The notes below the pieces were generated by a model. It saw only the letters and a program-made list of their open reading frames with translations. It did no database searches and was not told where the DNA came from. From Endocalyx cinctus (Eukaryota > Ascomycota > Sordariomycetes > Amphisphaeriales > Apiosporaceae), in contig BCKC01000005.1 of assembly GCA_001600455.1 (NCBI GenBank), positions 2,294,001 to 2,358,000 on the forward strand: a stretch of DNA of 64,000 nucleotides, read 5' to 3'. Each line of letters begins with the position of its first letter. The stretch's first letter is position 1. Below, in pieces: positions 47,988-60,245 of the stretch. The position numbers and the translations under genes are program-made.

Positions 47988-48768
47988 ATGGGGGATACAA
48001 TCAGACCTGCGCTAATCGTCGTGGATATGCAGGAAGATTTCTGTCCTCCGGTGAGTCGGCACTTCCGGTGGGGAACTTCGTTTGATGTTTGTCCGAAAGC
48101 GGCATGCTAAATAGAGAGAAAATAAAAAAACGAGATAATTATAGAACGGTTCGCTCGCCGTGCCCAGCGGCCGCGACGTCACTCCCATGATAAATAAGCT
48201 GCTGGAATTACCGTTTGTCGTCAAGATCGCGACCAAGGACTGGCATCCCCGCGACCACGTGTCCTTCGCGGCCAATCACGAGGGCAAGCGGGCCTTCGCC
48301 GACTTCGTCAAGATCGTGAACCCCAACAACGAGTCGGAAAGCTACGAATCCCGCCTGTGGCCCGTCCACTGCGTGCAGGGCACCCCCGGCGCGGAGCTCG
48401 TGCCGGAGCTCGACGTCGGCAAGGTGGACAGGATCATCGAGAAGGGCACGGATCCCCGCGTCGAGATGTACAGCCCCTTCTACGACCCCTTCGCCTCGCC
48501 CCGGCTCTACGATAGCGGCCTCGCCGGGATCCTGAAGGAGAACCGTATCACGGACGTCTACGTAGTCGGACTGGCGGCCGATTACTGCGTCAAGAGCGCC
48601 GCCGTGGATGCGGCGAAGGAAGGGTTTAGAACGTATCTACTCGAGGACTGTACCAAACCCGTCGACGCATCCCAATGGCCTGAATGTAAGAAGACTATTG
48701 AACAGTCCGGGGCAAAGGTAGTCAATATGTCATCTCCAGAGGTAGAGCGCCTGATGACCTCACAATGA
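47988..48768 (+). CDS. pnc1: Nicotinamidase (Pnc1)
   Basis: Hydrolyses nicotinamide to nicotinate and ammonia in the NAD+ salvage pathway, which also relieves nicotinamide inhibition of sirtuins. Two exons, 47988-48050 and 48145-48768 (94-nt intron), give 228 residues, the usual length. The cysteine-hydrolase triad is visible: D13 in VVDMQEDF, K121 in RIIEKGTDP, and C169 in AADYCVKSA. The metal site is in ATKDWHPRDH (D53, H55), with a further His in WPVHCVQGTPG. The exon-2 part is distinctly more GC-rich than its surroundings, as in several conserved genes here. The first exon is required to supply the catalytic Asp. Confidence 0.95.
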
Positions 48769-49328
48769 GTGATACATATTTTTTCATTCTATTTTTTTTT
48801 TTTAGGACAAGTGACCAATAAGCTTTGTCGGATTTCGGCATCAGGGAAGCTAGGACTGGCAGGATGGGATTCGTTTAATGACGGGTTCTAACGGGATGTT
48901 TCAGCCGCTTGTCCGGGTGGCCAATTTATTTTATTTTGTATTTTTATTTTACGCAGTATTACACTACAAGCTTATGTATTGCCGAATTTCATTTCTTACA
49001 CGTACAATCTTTAGTGAACAATACCTACCAGTACGTACGTAAGATTTGGCTCTTAGTCAGATGCGTATCTTTCATGTACATACAGTACGTATATGTATTG
49101 CTCTTTTCGGGCTTGTTAAAAGAGAATACGCCGTTGACGACTTCGGAACCCTGTTTGGTCTAGAATCAATCCCTGGGATGCCAATCCCGTAGGATCTAAC
49201 CCCATTCCATCGAATAAGTGGTGGTAAGTTGGTGATTTGGCGATGGGGCTGCAGTAAAACGCATACTTGTGGGGGATAAAGTTTTTTGCATGGAGCGGAA
49301 GAGTGAGACAGACCATACTGTACACTAC

Positions 49329-49349
49329 ACCGTCAGACCGTCTGACGGT
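49329..49349. repeat. 21-bp inverted repeat (10-bp arms, 1-base spacer)
   Basis: ACCGTCAGAC, one C, then GTCTGACGGT. Both arms match perfectly. It is the longest GC-containing palindrome noticed in the spacers. Confidence 0.75.
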
Positions 49350-51314
49350 CTATCAATAAGATGCCGTTAAGCATGTATACTACGTTGATGCATATCCGTA
49401 CCGAGGTACCTAGGTAGTTACTACATGGCATACTCCGTACTTGTTCAACGCAGGGAGATGCTGTGCAACACACTTCTAGTGTCAACTTTGAGGATATCCA
49501 ACCTGAAAAAAGAAGTGAAAGGACTATCGTCATATGTTTCAAGATTTTAAAGCGGAACACGAATAACGATTACACGACCCGACTGGAGATAGCAAAGAGG
49601 GGGAGAATACAATGGTGGATCGGTAAGAAAAGAGAGACCCCTGTAGATTGAATAGTAGTATAAACCAAAAATAAACCAGAGAGTACATAGTAATGTACGA
49701 AAAATTTACTCTTCCCCTCTACCCCTTTACGCAATTTTTCCCCCCCTACATATAGATCGATCTTTTTGGCAAGGGTGAGGACTACGTTACCATGTCCTTA
49801 TGTCACTATGTCACGACATGTCTTACTTTGACTATTACTTGAGTAGTTGGTGTGATTCTTGCGCCTCGTAAATCGAAGAAGGAATATTAAAGACTTGAGG
49901 TTTGAGTGTTACTACTACACTATACTAGTGTAGATTTCTTAGGCGAGAGATCAAAGTACTTACACAGTAGATAGTAGAAATGGCCAATCATCTACGCTAC
50001 TTAGTGCATATGCACGTACGTAGCGGAGTCTTGCAAGTCCACTACATTAGTGCTACTAAGTACTAAAGTAAAGTCTACGGGTACCTAAACTACGTACATA
50101 TGCCATGTACTTACCTATCAGCCAGCTAGCCAGCCTGCCAGCCAGCTACGTAGTGAGAATGATAGAATACTACGGTACATTACCTAATTTAGGTACACAT
50201 ACTACCTACACTATACTACCTTGTACGTAGATACCTCGAGGTACGTATCGAGTAGATCTGTACGTATTTGGGTAGGATACGTATTACTAAGTACTCCGTA
50301 CTATACTCTAGGTATTATATTACACTAGCATCGTAAGTATATGGATACGTACTACTTGTAGGATAGGACTGATAGGCATTGTGGATTGATTATCTGCAGT
50401 GAGAATCTCGGGTTTACCTGATTAGTACCTAGTCCACTCTGGTAATCTAACTAACTAATTGCAAACTAATCAATAGTGACCGACAGTATGATGGATTTTT
50501 TGGGTTTAGTAAACCAGTAAGCATTAAGGGAAGATAGAATCATTCAGGCTTAACCCGTTCTGTAAATTAATTACTTGCAACTAAATTTGGTTGATTTGGG
50601 TTGGGATGATAGCTGTAATTGGGATAGGCTTAACTTTTTTTGACCGTAAAAAGTACCCACAGGGAAAGCTGCAAGGCAGCTGTAGGCAAGGTTAAGTTTA
50701 GGTTACATAAAAACATGTAATCTCACATAACCAAAAAAAAAAAAAAAAATAATTACGCTACTTCAAGGGTACTTATCACAAAAAGAAAAAAATAAAAATA
50801 AATAATAAATAAATAATAAAAGACCGATATCTCTATCCCCTTGACCGAACCTTTTTCCTTCTTTACTCGGGTTTGACCTTTTTTTACCTCGAGGTTCTAA
50901 CTACCTTTATAAAATTTGAATTGTTGAAGAGATTTGTTTCCTTTTCCTTTTCTGGTTTGAAAGTCCAATCTTTCCCAAGGTATCATTTATGACCCTAGAG
51001 GTCAATACCTTATAAGACTACCTAGACATAAGGTCTTACCTTTACGTAGTCTCTAGCTTATCGTACTGGAAGTCCCACCTCACAACCCCAGTACCGTACG
51101 ATCGAATTCACCGTTTTTCCCCCTAAGCTCGAATAATTCTTGAAATCTTTTAGAAACTGCTATTTCAACAAAGGCAGTGAGCTTGAGCGAAGTGAGAATA
51201 TATGTACTCACTCTTGTAAGGATCATCAATATATAGGTACGAATCTAGCTCTTAAAAACTAACCTTGGTTGCACAAGAAGTGGTAGCTGTCCTAAGCTTC
51301 ACACTGTTTTTACT

Positions 51315-51359
51315 ATGGCGCAAGTCATAAGTATAGTGGAAAAGAAACTATTCGACTAA
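51315..51359 (+). promoter_or_regulatory. Possible upstream ORF in the HMG-CoA reductase leader
   Basis: ATG at 51315 opens a 14-codon frame (MAQVISIVEKKLFD) that stops at TAA 51357-51359, 81 bases before the reductase start. If the transcript begins upstream it would be a uORF. The transcript start is unknown. Confidence 0.3.
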
Positions 51360-51440
51360 TTCTTCTTTTCTCTATTAGGTCGATATTTGTCCGAGATTTT
51401 ACGAAAATTCTTCTAGATGTGCTCTCGGTAGTAACTAAAC

Positions 51441-54400
51441 ATGAACGCCGCTTCTTACTTTCTGCCCTCCCGCTTTCGCGGTGAGCAGCCTGACGCTGCT
51501 GTACCACCGTCTAAGATGAGCAAGAGGATCACACCCGTCTTGCAGTTCTTCTCTAAGATCGCCACCCTTCACCCTGTCCATACGATCTGTCTGATTGCTC
51601 TACTTGCGAGTACCACATATGTTGGCGTGGTAAAGGAAAGCTTACTGGACATGACGAGAAATACGAAGAACGCCGAATGGTCCTCTCTCTTGGAAGGAAG
51701 TCGAACACTTCAAACTGGACCCGCAAACTCGTGGAGATGGCAGAGCTTTAGCCCAGACGCTAAAGTACCCAGCGATGCTGACCACCTTGCCCTCATTACT
51801 CTCGTCTTCCCCGAATCGTCTGAAGATGGCCCCAAAACCGCCCCTTCGCCCTTCCATATGCCACTGCCGGAGAATCTCACCATCTCTCACCTTCCGTCGA
51901 CATCGAACTCCCTAAGCTCGTACTCTCAGGATAGTGCTCTTGCCTTCTCCGTTAAGTATGAAGATGCTCCCGCTTTCCTGGCTGCCGTGCAAGAACTTCC
52001 CAACGATATTATCGACCAGGAAGTGCGTGAGACCGAGACCGGCGACGAGAAGAAGATGTGGATCATGAAGGTTGCTAAGGGCCACAACCAGACGAGCCTG
52101 TTCCGCTGGGCCCACAACGCTTGGACCGAATTCCTTGACCTCATCAAAAACGCCGAAACCCTCGACATACTCATTATGGCCCTCGGGTACTTCGCCATGC
52201 ATTTAACCTTCGTTTCGCTCTTCCTGTCGATGAAGAGACTGGGATCCAACGTATGGCTAGCTACCAGCGTCGTTCTTTCCTCCGTGTTTTCCTTCTTGTT
52301 CGCGTTAAATGTGACAACCAGGCTTGGTGTACCAGTCAGCGTTGTGCTGCTCTCGGAAGGTTTGCCGTTCTTGGTTGTGACCATCGGCTTCGAAAAGAAC
52401 ATTGTGCTTACGAGGGCTGTGCTGTCACACGCGGTAGAACACCGGGTACCTGAGCCCGAGTCGAAGGCCAAGGGCAAATCGGGAACGCAGGAGGATTCTA
52501 GGACTGGTTTGATCCAGTATGCTGTCCAGAGCGCCATTAAGGAGAAGGGTTTTGATATTATCCGCGACTATGCAATTGAAATTGCTATCCTCGCTGCCGG
52601 TGCTGCTTCCGGTGTCCAGGGTGGTCTGCACCATTTCTGTTTCCTGGCTGCGTGGATTCTCTTCTTCGACTGCATCCTTCTTTTCACTTTCTACACTGCT
52701 ATTCTTAGCATCAAGCTCGAAATTAACCGAATCCGACGCCACGTCGAAATGCGACGCGCTTTGGAAGATGACGGCGTTAGCCGCCGCGTTGCCGAGAGCG
52801 TTGCCACGAGCAACGATTGGCCCAGAGATGCCGGTAAAGATCCGGCAGTCGAAGCTATATTTGGCAAGGATGCTAAGAAAAACAGCGTGCCCAAGTTCAA
52901 GTTTTGGATGGTTGTCTGCTTCTTCGGCCTCAACTTGGCTAACTTGTGCACAATTCCCTTTAGAACCACCGGATTATCCGGTGTTTCTTCTTGGAGCGGA
53001 GGACTCGGAGGAGTTGCCAGCATGCCCCCTATGGATCCATTCAAAGTCGCGTCAAATGGTCTCGATGAGATTCTATTCTCTGCGAAAAGCCAGTCCACAC
53101 CTACGTTGGTAACAGTTTTTACCCCGATCAAGTACGAATTGGAGTTTCCTTCGGTTCATTATGCGGTCCCTCAATCATCTCCCGAAGAGGCTAGTTCGGA
53201 CCCCTACGGTGTAGGTGGACGGATGGTTGGCAGCATTCTCGCCAGCTTGGAAGACCCGATCTTGTCGAAGTGGATTGTTGTCGCTCTTGCTCTGAGTGTC
53301 GCTTTGAACGGTTACTTGTTCAACGTTGCGCGATGGGGTATTAAGGATCCTAACCTTCCGGCCCACCCTATCAACCCCAAGGAGCTTGCTGAAGCCGAGA
53401 GGTTCAACGACACGGAAGCGGCGACGCTTCCTCTTGGTGAGGTTCAGCCCAAACCGAAGAAACATGTTTTACCGGCCACTCCCGTTTCTACGGATGACGA
53501 GAGTCCACAAGCACCCCCTCCCGCTAAAGCGCCGAAAGCACCCCAGTCTCCTGAAACTGTGCGAAGCTATGCGGAGCTCGAGAAGATGTTGGCCGAGAAG
53601 CGTATTCCTGAGATGAACGACGAGGAGGTCGTCGCGCTATCTTTGAAGGGCAAGATCCCTGGATATGCCCTGGAGAAGAGCCTCAAAGACTGCACTCGCG
53701 CTGTGAAAGTTCGACGAACGATCATCTCACGGACAAGGGCCACTGCGGAGCTTACCAGTCTCCTGGATCGATCTAAGCTGCCATATGAGAACTACAACTG
53801 GGAGCAGGTTCTGGGTGCTTGCTGTGAGAATGTCATCGGTTTTATGCCACTTCCCGTTGGTGTCGCCGGTCCTCTCGTAATCGACGGTCAAAGCTACTTC
53901 CTTCCCATGGCCACTACCGAAGGTGTGCTTGTCGCCAGTACCAGCCGTGGCTGCAAGGCCATCAACGCCGGCGGCGGTGCGGTAACTGTTTTGACGAGCG
54001 ACGGAATGACCCGTGGACCTTGTGTCAGCTTCGAGACTCTCGAACGTGCCGGCGCTGCTAAGCTTTGGATTGACTCGGAAGAAGGCCAGAACACCATGAA
54101 GAAAGCTTTCAACTCCACTTCCCGATTTGCACGCTTACAGACCATGAAAACTGCTTTGGCCGGTACGAACTTATACATCCGATTCAAGACAACTACCGGT
54201 GATGCTATGGGTATGAACATGATTTCCAAGGGTGTTGAGCATGCCCTGAGTGTCATGGCTAATGAGGCTGGGTTTGATGATATGTCAATTGTGTCGGTTT
54301 CCGGTAATTATTGTATCGACAAGAAAGCTGCTGCTATTAACTGGATTGATGGTCGTGGAAAAGGTATCGTTGCTGAGGCTATCATTCCTGGAGACGTCGT

Positions 54401-55040
54401 CAAGGCCGTGCTCAAGAGTGACGTTGACAGCCTTGTGGAGCTGAACATATCCAAGAACCTCATCGGATCTGCCATGGCCGCCTCGGTCGGTGGTTTCAAC
54501 GCGCATGCTGCCAACATTGTGGCTGCCCTCTTCATTGCCACTGGACAAGACCCTGCGCAAGTAGTGGAGAGTGCCAACTGTATTACGATCATGAAGAAGT
54601 GAGTTTGTTATAGTTTCGTCTCGCCGCTTCTCATTTACTAACCTGTGTCCAGCCTCCGCGGTTCTCTCCAGATCTCTGTTTCGATGCCGTCCATCGAAGT
54701 CGGCACTCTCGGTGGTGGTACCATTCTAGAACCCCAAAGCGCCATGTTAGATATGCTCGGTGTACGCGGTTCTCACCCCACCAACCCTGGTGACAATTCT
54801 CGCCGTCTAGCGCGAATCATTGGAGCAGCAGTACTCGCTGGTGAACTGTCCCTTTGCAGTGCTCTCGCGGCAGGGCATCTTGTTAAAGCTCACATGGCCC
54901 ACAACCGATCTCAGCCTCCCACCAGATCTACGACCCCGGCTCCTGCAACCGGAACGATGACCCCGGTTGGATTGGCGATGACGAGCGCGAGTGAGAAGTC
55001 GGCGAAGAGTTCCGCCGCCTTAGATAGGAGCAAGCGATGA
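51441..55040 (+). CDS. hmg1: 3-hydroxy-3-methylglutaryl-CoA reductase
   Basis: ER-membrane enzyme that makes mevalonate from HMG-CoA with two NADPH, the committed step of sterol and isoprenoid synthesis. Two exons, 51441-54598 and 54653-55040, joined AA|C over a 54-nt intron, give 1181 residues. After a first membrane segment near residues 35-60 and a luminal loop, a sterol-sensing-type membrane region runs from about 239 to 430. A Pro/Lys-rich linker (about 650-700) leads to the catalytic domain. Class I motifs are [21 protein letters not shown] (E827), [13 protein letters not shown] (D921), VGTLGGGT, and [10 protein letters not shown] with the catalytic His, in the second exon. The length is typical of fungal HMGR. 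A Ser/Thr-rich tail follows. Regulation by sterols through the sensing domain is expected from the family. Confidence 0.98.
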
Positions 55041-55985
55041 TATCGTGCGCGATAAGCTGAGTGCTTTTTATTAGCTAGCCAGCCCTATTTTCGGGCGGCA
55101 TTTTATCTCGAGTTATATACCCAGTTGCGAGCATCTTTTACTTCGCGTTTTACTAGCTTCGTATATCTTGACTTGTGGTTGACACATATCACTTCCTATA
55201 CGACCTTTTCGAGTTGGCCCTTTCATTAAAGGAGCTTGCCTGTAAGGGTCCATATCTTAAAAACCCTGCTTGAGGGGCTGCATAACCCTCAAGCATATAC
55301 TTCAACGTATGTGGATGTAAGGACAATACGGGATGGTTATAAAAAAAGGGTTAGAATTAAAACTCTCACGCATAATGTATTGAGAGGTAAACGGTCGAAG
55401 AGTCTGAACATTGTATCTCTAATTAGATGCTAGAGAAAAATAAAGGTACATAGATATACTTGCATATACACAATTAATTCCATCATAGAGTTTACTTGTT
55501 TTCATATATCTCGACTTTTTAGTATTTCTAATTTATAGTGAACATGACGATAACAAGCATTGCTTAAATCTACAAAGTCGCAGCCATAACTGAACCTAAC
55601 TCATGTCTCTAGAAATATCCATATATGCTTCAACTTCATTTCGTTACTTAGCAAAATTTTAATTGCTTTGCCTGAGCCTTCAATGTCAATGTTGACCAAA
55701 GAACTTGAACTGTAGAAAGGGGTATATGCTTATATAATAGAGATAAGATAGCGATATGTGGGACCAAGTGAAGGTATCCACTAAAATTTTGCTGCTTCAA
55801 TTGTATCTACCGGTAAATTTACTTTCATTCTCAACCTCATAACTATTTCTGAGCGCAATTGCGACTTGTGTGTGACTTGGTCTCTAAAGGCCTGTACGAA
55901 CATCTCAAATTCATCATTTAAGTTACCAGCTGAATTTCTCAACCTATACGCAAAAAAAATCTTTAATCTTTGATTGTCGACTTCA
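55041..55985. other. Spacer between hmg1 and tma23
   Basis: The hmg1 3' flank and the tma23 promoter. AT-rich; no exon was recognised. Confidence 0.5.
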
Positions 55986-56693
55986 ATGGACGCCCACGCC
56001 CTCCTCACCTCGCAAGGGTGGCGGGGCAAGGGACATTCCCTACACCCGACGAGCGACGACCACGGTCTCAAGCATCATCTGTTGATCAAGCGCAATACAG
56101 ACGGCAGCGGCCTCGGCAGCAAAAAGGACCACAAAGTCGAGGCCTGGTGGCTGAACGCGTTCGACCAGGCGCTCAAAGGCATCGACACCAAGACGGGCAC
56201 CATGAAAGGTTCCCTCAAAGGCGGCGCGCTCGAGAAGATCACGGCCAACAAGTCTACGGCTACGAAGTATACCGGAAGTAGGGGCCTGTACATGTCTTTT
56301 GTGAAAGGCGGTTTGCTTGAAGGCACGATCGAGAAGATGAACAAGGCGAATAAGGAGCTCGCGGCGGCGACGCTGCCGACGCCGCCGGATAGCGGGTTGG
56401 ATACACCCGATAACGAGACGGTGACCGAGAACAAAAACAACAAAAACCAACATAAGCGCGAGGAAACGAAGGAGGAGAGAAGAGCGAGGAGAGAGGCTAG
56501 GCGGAAGAGGAAGGCGGAGAAGGAACTGGCGAGAAAGGAGGCCGAGGAGAGGGCGGCGAAGAAGGTAGAGAAGAAGAAGGCTAAGAAGGCCGAGCGGGAA
56601 AGCAAAGGGGAGACGAAGGAGGAACGTCGGGCTAGGAGAGATGCTAGAAGGAAGAGGAAAGAGGAGAAGCGAAGGAAAAGAGCTGTAGGATGA
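55986..56693 (+). CDS. tma23: G-patch nucleolar protein Tma23 (PINX1-related)
   Basis: Intronless, 235 residues. The N-terminus carries a G-patch-like segment (LTSQGWRGKGHSL, then RNTDGSGLGSKKDHKVEAWW) of the kind that stimulates DEAH helicases such as Prp43. It is followed by a conserved FVKGGLLEGTIEKM region. The C-terminal 90 residues are an extremely basic helix with two similar KEERRARR...RKRK blocks, a nucleolar-localisation type tail. Yeast Tma23 works in small ribosomal subunit biogenesis. The start is the ATG at 55986; an upstream TTG in frame is not needed. It converges with thg1, only 130 bases apart. Confidence 0.88.
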   Translation: MDAHALLTSQGWRGKGHSLHPTSDDHGLKHHLLIKRNTDGSGLGSKKDHKVEAWWLNAFDQALKGIDTKTGTMKGSLKGGALEKITANKSTATKYTGSRGLYMSFVKGGLLEGTIEKMNKANKELAAATLPTPPDSGLDTPDNETVTENKNNKNQHKREETKEERRARREARRKRKAEKELARKEAEERAAKKVEKKKAKKAERESKGETKEERRARRDARRKRKEEKRRKRAVG

Positions 56694-56823
56694 GCAAGAC
56701 AAAAAAAAAAAAGGAAGAGGGAAATATTCAAGCCGATTTCGGTATAGAAGCGAACCATAGTATTTGGAGAGCACGCAGGTCACATAAGCAATTCGGAATG
56801 GATGGCAGGGTATCACGAGTCTA

Positions 56824-58157
56824 TTATGTCTGTTTGGGGATTTTCCCTGGCTTATTTGATAAAAGCCACGGCCGTCTATCCCAGAAATCATCTTTGATGA
56901 TATCCAGATGTTCTACCACGACTCGCGCCTTCATCCTTCGCTTCTTGTCATTTTCTTGCTGCGTCTTGGACTGTGTCGCTGGAGCCCCTGAGCCGTCTAC
57001 TTCCTCCGCGACATTTTGGCTTCCAGGCTCAACGAGTTCGTACTATATAGCTCGCTCGTTAATTTCGAGATACCCCCAAAATTAATACATAAATTACTTA
57101 CGTCTCTGAAAACAACGCTCCCCTTCTTGAAGATCTCGGGCTCGTTGTTATAATTGATATTGAATTTTGAAAAGAGAATTTCATTCTTGTCCCCTGAAAC
57201 CGTTCCCTGCAGGATAATCAGTACCGGTTTGCTTTCCTCTGGTAGATTGGTATCTTACTTTGAGAAGCTGCTCAGCATCTTTTCCGTCCATACCGCCAAG
57301 CTGGATCAACGACCAGAATGTCGTATTATATAAGTTATTGATGTGGCCTACGTCTACTAGTCAGCATGGTCCCCTTTGTACGCCAAAGAAGAAATATCTG
57401 CCTCACAGTCTACCTGGCGCCAGCTCATATAGTCACGCATGTTTTTCACGCTCGGATAACACACGGCCCGCCCGTCGAATGTCGGGAGGGGTGGTGAAAG
57501 CGGTGTGTCCGGGAAATAGCTCGACCACAAATGTGCGTAGTACGCCGTGAAGGTGGATACAACGGTAGAGACAATTTTACTGTTCCTTAATGTGAGACTC
57601 ATCTCTCTGGTCGGGGGATGTTTTCTGCGGAACTTTTGAACGTTGCGCCTTACCTTGATCTCCTCTGAAACAAGTCACAATCCTTATGAAGGACAAAACT
57701 TAATCCCATGCATGAATGAGCTCATGTTCGTCTTTTGAAAAGCGTCTCTCGTCACAGGAAAGGGGAAATTTTACCTACCTGTACTCGTCGCTGATACCGT
57801 ACCCGATAGTAATCTCAGATATCTCGGCCATGAGGGCCTTCGCAGCGGCGTTCATGAGATCCAGGGCCCGGCGATCGTTGGGTTTCTCGAAGTGGTATTT
57901 TTGGCAGAATCTGAAAACGGTTTATTAATACTTCCCTACGACGAATACGGTGACATGGTGAGCTCGTATAATATTTACTTGGTAAAACCACGCCCGTCGA
58001 TCCTCACCACTATCCACGTGTTGGGCATGAGACGGTCGGGCTGTTCGAATCCCTTCACGTACTCATATCTAAGAAGGGGTTTTTTTTGTTAGTTAGTAAT
58101 AGCGTATCTCGGAGCTAGTCGCGGAAACTTTTTTATATCTTACTGTGAATTCGCCAT
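56824..58157 (-). CDS. thg1: tRNA-His guanylyltransferase Thg1
   Basis: Adds the essential G-1 to the 5' end of tRNA-His by 3'-5' nucleotide addition. Eight exons on the minus strand: 58157-58144 (14 nt), 58068-57979, 57910-57779, 57698-57654, 57579-57407, 57347-57259, 57206-57102 and 57042-56824, total 288 residues, every join in frame. Catalytic metal ligands D29 and G30 are in [10 protein letters not shown] and D76 is in YGISDEYSF, at the same positions as in human THG1. Other family blocks are [47 protein letters not shown] and [15 protein letters not shown]. The tail ends [16 protein letters not shown]. The intron-rich structure means that only exon 5 shows up as a sizeable open frame. 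It diverges from swd1, 588 bases away. Confidence 0.96.
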
Positions 58158-58745
58158 AGTCTACGAGAAATTATCGGGAATAGTGAACAGAGAGCTAGCT
58201 ACTGGATAACAACTGAATATGTATAGAAGCCTATCAGATGAGAGTTATATCCATGGAGGTTTATATAGATTTACTATAAACACCTACTACTGGGCTCTGG
58301 CCACTAAGTACAATATGTGCATATGATATGAGACGAACGACTCTTCGGTAGATCTGTAAACGTGGGAGGGTAGGCTAAGCGTACATCCCGCCGAAATGTT
58401 TTAGTGGGGGATCGGCGGGGTCGCCCCTGTAAAGGGATCCCTGAAGCTTTCTGTTAGGTTAGTATAATTACATATATTTTTTTTAAACTTTCAACGATCC
58501 TAACCTTCGTATCTTATCAAAGCTTCTGTTTATTTACTTTGTCCCTCGGTCTTCTACATTCACTGGACGACGAACATTGCATAACCAGAGGTGTAATTTA
58601 TTAGACGACAACTTACTAAATTGAAGCTTTTTCTCTCGCGATCGATCATCTTGCGCGACCTCGACGAAAATGTGGGCAGCTTTTTTCTGCCTTCCCTCAT
58701 AGAAAAAGAAAAAGAAAAAGAAAATAACACGACAAGTGATCGACC
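58158..58745. promoter_or_regulatory. Divergent promoter region of thg1 and swd1
   Basis: 588 bases between the two start codons, with no exon recognised. An AAAAAG-repeat (about 58702-58724) lies just before the swd1 start. Confidence 0.5.
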
Positions 58746-60245
58746 ATGAACCTACTTCTGTCAGATGACTACCTTCTCCAGGATTACCCTGAGAACATCA
58801 CCAACACAATAAGATCTGGTCACACGACATGTCTGCGCTTTAACCGGAGAGGTGACCATTTGGCCTCAGGTCGAGTCGATGGCACCGTCGTTGTTTGGGA
58901 CCTTGAGACCATGGGCGTGGCGCAGAAGTTGAGGGGTCATAGGGCGGCTATCACCTCGCTGAGTTGGTCCAGGTGCGGTCAGTACCTCCTCTCCGCCTGC
59001 CAGGGCTGGAGGGCTGTTCTATGGGATCTCCAAGACGGTACAAGATATCGAGAAGTGCGCTTTCGAGCACCTATATACACGGCGGACTTACATCCGTGGG
59101 ACCAGTATGTCGTGAAGCATTCACTTGTGTTTTTTGTTGCCGAAAAAGAAGCTTGAGACTGACGATATGTGCGAACTCTACCTAGTAACCGATTTGTCGC
59201 TTCGATTTTCGATGAACCTCCTTGTCTAGTCGAGCTGAGCGAAGCGGGCGATACGAAACACACATTACCTTCGGCACCGAAGCGAACGAACGCCGATGTC
59301 GATCAAGCGACGAAAGAAAAACAAGCAAAGGAAGATGCGAAACAGATGACGACGGCGACGGTATGGACGGTTACGGGCGACCACATATTAGCTGGGACCA
59401 ATAAGGGTCGATTAAACATCGTAGACGCCAATACACACGAAATCATATGGTCGGAGAAGATATGCAGCTCCGTCGTAACTACGCTTCGGTTGACGGGGTC
59501 GGGGCGAGAGTTGTTGGTAAATTCTCAAGATCGCATCATCAGAACATTTCACGTGCCAAACTTATCGGCGGAAGACCTAGATGCGGACACTATACAGATG
59601 CCATTGGAACACAAATTTCAAGACGTGGTGAACAGACTATCCTGGAATCACGTCACGTTTAGCGCGACTGGGGAGTACGTCGCAGCATCTACGTATAATA
59701 ATCACGAACTATACATATGGGAGAGAAATCACGGCTCATTAGTCAGAATGCTGGAGGGGCCGAAGGAGGAGCAGGGCGTCATAGAGTGGCACCCGCACCG
59801 GGCGATGCTGGCGGCGTGCGGGCTCGAGACGGGGCGGATCTACATATGGTCGGTGACGAGCCCGCAGCGGTGGTCGGCGCTGGCGCCGGACTTTGTGGAG
59901 GTGGAGGAGAACGTCGAGTACGTCGAGCGCGAGGACGAGTTCGACATCCACCCGCAGGAGGAGATCAACAAGCGCCGGCTCGACCTCGAGGACGAGCGCG
60001 TCGACGTGCTGATGCCGGACCCGCGGAGCAAAGGGTACGACGAGGACCTCGAGGGTTCCGGGTTCCGGATGCCGGTGCTGTTCAACCTCGGCGAGAGCGA
60101 CAGCGAGGAGGAATTCGTCGCCGTCTCGACCGGGACGGTCCGCAGGAGGAGCCTGGGCGAGGGCCAGGAGGGCGAGGTCGTGGACGAGGAGAAGGGCGGG
60201 AAGAAGCCGGCCGGGAAGGCGAGGAGGGGGAGGAAGAAGGCTTAG
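58746..60245 (+). CDS. swd1: COMPASS complex WD40 subunit Swd1 (RbBP5 orthologue)
   Basis: Core scaffold of the Set1/COMPASS histone H3 lysine-4 methyltransferase in the nucleus. Two exons, 58746-59104 and 59186-60245, joined CA|T over an 81-nt intron, give 472 residues. The N-terminus (DDYLLQDYPENI) is typical of the family. WD repeats run from about residue 24 to 330, with clear repeats HTTCLRFNRRGDHLASGRVDGTVVVWD (described in parts: HTTCLRF, LASGRVDGTVVVWD) and LRGHRAAITSLSWS. An acidic hinge follows (EVEENVEYVEREDEFDI, HPQEEINKRRLDLEDE), corresponding to the RbBP5 segment that contacts Ash2 and Set1. The tail is very basic (GKKPAGKARRGRKKA). The 3' part is highly GC-rich, which produces long shadow frames. 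Confidence 0.95.

Larger units (their letters stand above)
48769..51440. other. 2.7 kb spacer upstream of HMG-CoA reductase
   Basis: No exon was recognised. It is dense in short TAC/GTA palindromic words: TACCTAGGTA at 49407, and TACTCCGTA at 49431 and 50292. It also holds a near-perfect inverted repeat (49329-49349), A-runs near 50732-50749 and AAATAATAAAT-type DNA at 50790-50820. The last 300 bases are probably the leader of the reductase gene. Confidence 0.45.

Noticed and set aside
51926..52537. 203-codon minus-strand frame within hmg1
   Set aside because: Antisense shadow of the HMG-CoA reductase membrane domain.
52519..53112. 197-codon plus-strand frame within hmg1
   Set aside because: Alternate-frame shadow of the reductase coding sequence; no family resemblance.
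56040..56891. 283-codon minus-strand frame rich in Leu, Ser and Phe
   Set aside because: Antisense of the Lys/Arg-rich tma23 tail. Composition is explained by the opposite strand.
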